From: Spirochaetia bacterium UBA5550
Lineage (GTDB): Bacteria > Spirochaetota > UBA4802 > UBA5550
Direction: 5' to 3'
Length of the DNA stretch: 7,323 nucleotides
Assembly: GCA_002425885.1 (NCBI GenBank)
Contig: DINC01000343.1
Coordinates: 1-7,323 of the forward strand
The notes under the pieces are model-generated. The model searched no databases. It was given only the letters and a program-made list of their open reading frames with translations, and had not been told where the DNA came from. Positions 6,224 to 7,323 of this stretch are shown here, piece after piece (the stretch's first letter is position 1; every line of letters starts with the position of its first letter). The position numbers were made by a program, and so were the translations under genes.

Positions 6224-6257
6224 AAAAAAGCCCGCTGATATCCGGCGGGCTTTTTTT
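6224..6257. terminator. bidirectional intrinsic terminator
   Basis: GCCCGC (6230-6235) and GCGGGC (6245-6250) form a GC-rich stem with a 9-base loop. It is flanked by AAAAAA (6224-6229) and TTTTTTT (6251-6257), giving a T-run after the stem on either strand. It sits between the convergent stops of barrel paralogue 3 (6167) and the FecR-domain lipoprotein (6281), and should end transcripts from both sides. Confidence 0.88.
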
Positions 6258-6280
6258 AAATATATAATCAGTTCTTAAAC

Positions 6281-7243
6281 TTACATTGTGGGGATATTCG
6301 AAGCTCTATCCTTTTTTACCTGTTCCTCTTTTTTCTTCTTCTCTTCGGCCAGTCGCTTTTCTTCAGCTTCCTGCTGTTTTTTCAGTTCCTCAGCCTTAAG
6401 CATTTCTTCCTCGGCACGCTTTTTAGCAAGTGCGGCTTCCTGTGCTTTTTTCGCGGCAGAATCATCAGCCTTTACCTCTTTCTTCTGCTCAGCCACAGGT
6501 TCTGTAACCGTCTCCTGCTTTGCGGCTTCACTGATTTCAAGCGCAAGCTCAGGAATCTCTTCAACTTTAATATCCTTTACCTCTGACTGGATCTCAATCT
6601 TCTCTGCAGGGGTCATTTCCATAACAGGGATCTCCATCTTCCCGGTCATTATTTTTTCAACAGCCTTTTTATCTATGTAGTCTGTCCTGTTTCCTGCCTC
6701 AACATCTATGCTCTTATCTTCAATAATTTTCCCTTCTTTTACAGGATTAACAGCCACAGTCCCCTTGACAACCGCAAGCTTTGCCCCTTTTTTATCGCTC
6801 AATACAGAGAAGCTTGTTCCCCTAACAGAAGCAACAGCAGTGGGAGTTTTAACTTTAAATCCTGTCCCTTTAAGCTTGGCAAGGGTGCATAATACCTTAC
6901 CGTTGTCCATTGTCATAACAGTATCATTGTTTGTTTTATCTGCCATTGAAGTTACTATCAGTTTACTGTTTTCACTTATCCTGATAACACCCGACTTACC
7001 GTAGAGAAGATCGGCAACCGCTTTTTTACCTGTAGTGATCACATCATTGACAGCCAGACTGTCACCCTGGTTTGCAGCCTTTTCACCATTTGCCCCGGCT
7101 ATTTTGACATCCCCGAGTACAAATTGCACTTTAAATATAAACTGCTCTTCAGTTTCAGCCACAGGAACCTCTTTTTTCCCGCAGGAAACAGAGAGGAGAC
7201 CGATTGTTAAATATATAATTACAGAAATTTTTAATTTGTTCAT
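6281..7243 (-). CDS. FecR-domain lipoprotein with Lys/Glu/Ala-rich coiled-coil tail
   Basis: The product is 320 residues. A lipoprotein signal peptide (MNKLKISVIIYLTIGLLSVSC) predicts lipidation at Cys21. Residues about 39-175 form a FecR domain: FVLGDVKI near 41-48, GDSLAVNDVITTG (60-72), IRISENSKL (87-95) and the hallmark TPTAVASVRGTSF (133-145). From about 246 to 320 the sequence is almost all Lys, Glu, Ala and Gln, a long charged helix or coiled coil like that of TolA. Classical FecR proteins are inner-membrane anti-sigma regulators beside an ECF sigma factor and a TonB-dependent receptor. Neither partner is present here and the protein lacks the cytoplasmic N-terminal domain, so a structural or binding role in the periplasm is more likely than signalling. 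The start is ATG at 7243, six bases after AAGAGG (7250-7255); an in-frame TTG at 7261 would add six residues but overlaps that site. It is transcribed toward the barrel trio and shares its terminator. Confidence 0.87.
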   Translation of the reverse strand: MNKLKISVIIYLTIGLLSVSCGKKEVPVAETEEQFIFKVQFVLGDVKIAGANGEKAANQGDSLAVNDVITTGKKAVADLLYGKSGVIRISENSKLIVTSMADKTNNDTVMTMDNGKVLCTLAKLKGTGFKVKTPTAVASVRGTSFSVLSDKKGAKLAVVKGTVAVNPVKEGKIIEDKSIDVEAGNRTDYIDKKAVEKIMTGKMEIPVMEMTPAEKIEIQSEVKDIKVEEIPELALEISEAAKQETVTEPVAEQKKEVKADDSAAKKAQEAALAKKRAEEEMLKAEELKKQQEAEEKRLAEEKKKKEEQVKKDRASNIPTM

Positions 7244-7323
7244 TGTTAACCTCTTTTTCAATTGAATAAACTGATTACTTTTAAAATACTGAGGATTTCA
7301 AGCAATTTTTAGAAAAAGAATAA

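Noticed and set aside
6288..7265. Several plus-strand open frames (Ser/Phe-rich) opposite the FecR-domain lipoprotein
   Set aside because: They mirror the Lys/Glu/Ala-rich codons of the real gene on the other strand and have no ribosome-binding sites or domain features.

Overview
The window reads as a stretch of cell-envelope genes from a diderm (Gram-negative-type) bacterium with an AT-leaning genome. It encodes two lipoproteins with lipoboxes ending in Val-Ser-Cys, four predicted outer-membrane beta-barrels with cleavable signal peptides, and one inner-membrane acyltransferase. The Ser before the lipid-modified Cys, the orphan FecR-domain lipoprotein with a Lys/Glu-rich tail, and the FadL-like porin would suit a spirochaete-like lineage. 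That placement is an inference from style only; no phylogenetic marker is present. No tRNA, rRNA, insertion sequence, CRISPR array or phage gene was recognised.

Layout. Positions 1-200 hold no clear full gene, only a possible 25-codon upstream ORF. 201-1328 (+) is an acyltransferase-3 (OafA-type) membrane protein. It converges, with 31 bp between stop codons, on a FadL/OMPP1-type outer-membrane transport protein at 1360-2721 (-). A 283-bp divergent region (2722-3004) carries promoter-like sequences on both strands. 3005-3703 (+) is a helical lipoprotein ending in a four-Cys zinc ribbon. Then come three tandem paralogous beta-barrel proteins on the + strand (3795-4547, 4700-5416, 5457-6167), ending at a strong bidirectional terminator. 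6281-7243 (-) is a lipoprotein with a FecR domain and a long charged coiled-coil tail.

How the parts may fit. All recognisable products act in or on the envelope: surface glycan acylation, uptake of hydrophobic compounds, two anchored periplasmic proteins and a family of small barrels whose variation lies in probable loops. The genes are on mixed strands with terminator-like hairpins, so this is not a single operon; only the second and third barrel genes look tightly linked. The most unusual points are the tandem trio with its conserved G-A-T-T-W-Y opening, the extracytoplasmic zinc ribbon, and a T9 tract in the acyltransferase that sits at the catalytic histidine and appears to carry one extra Phe codon.
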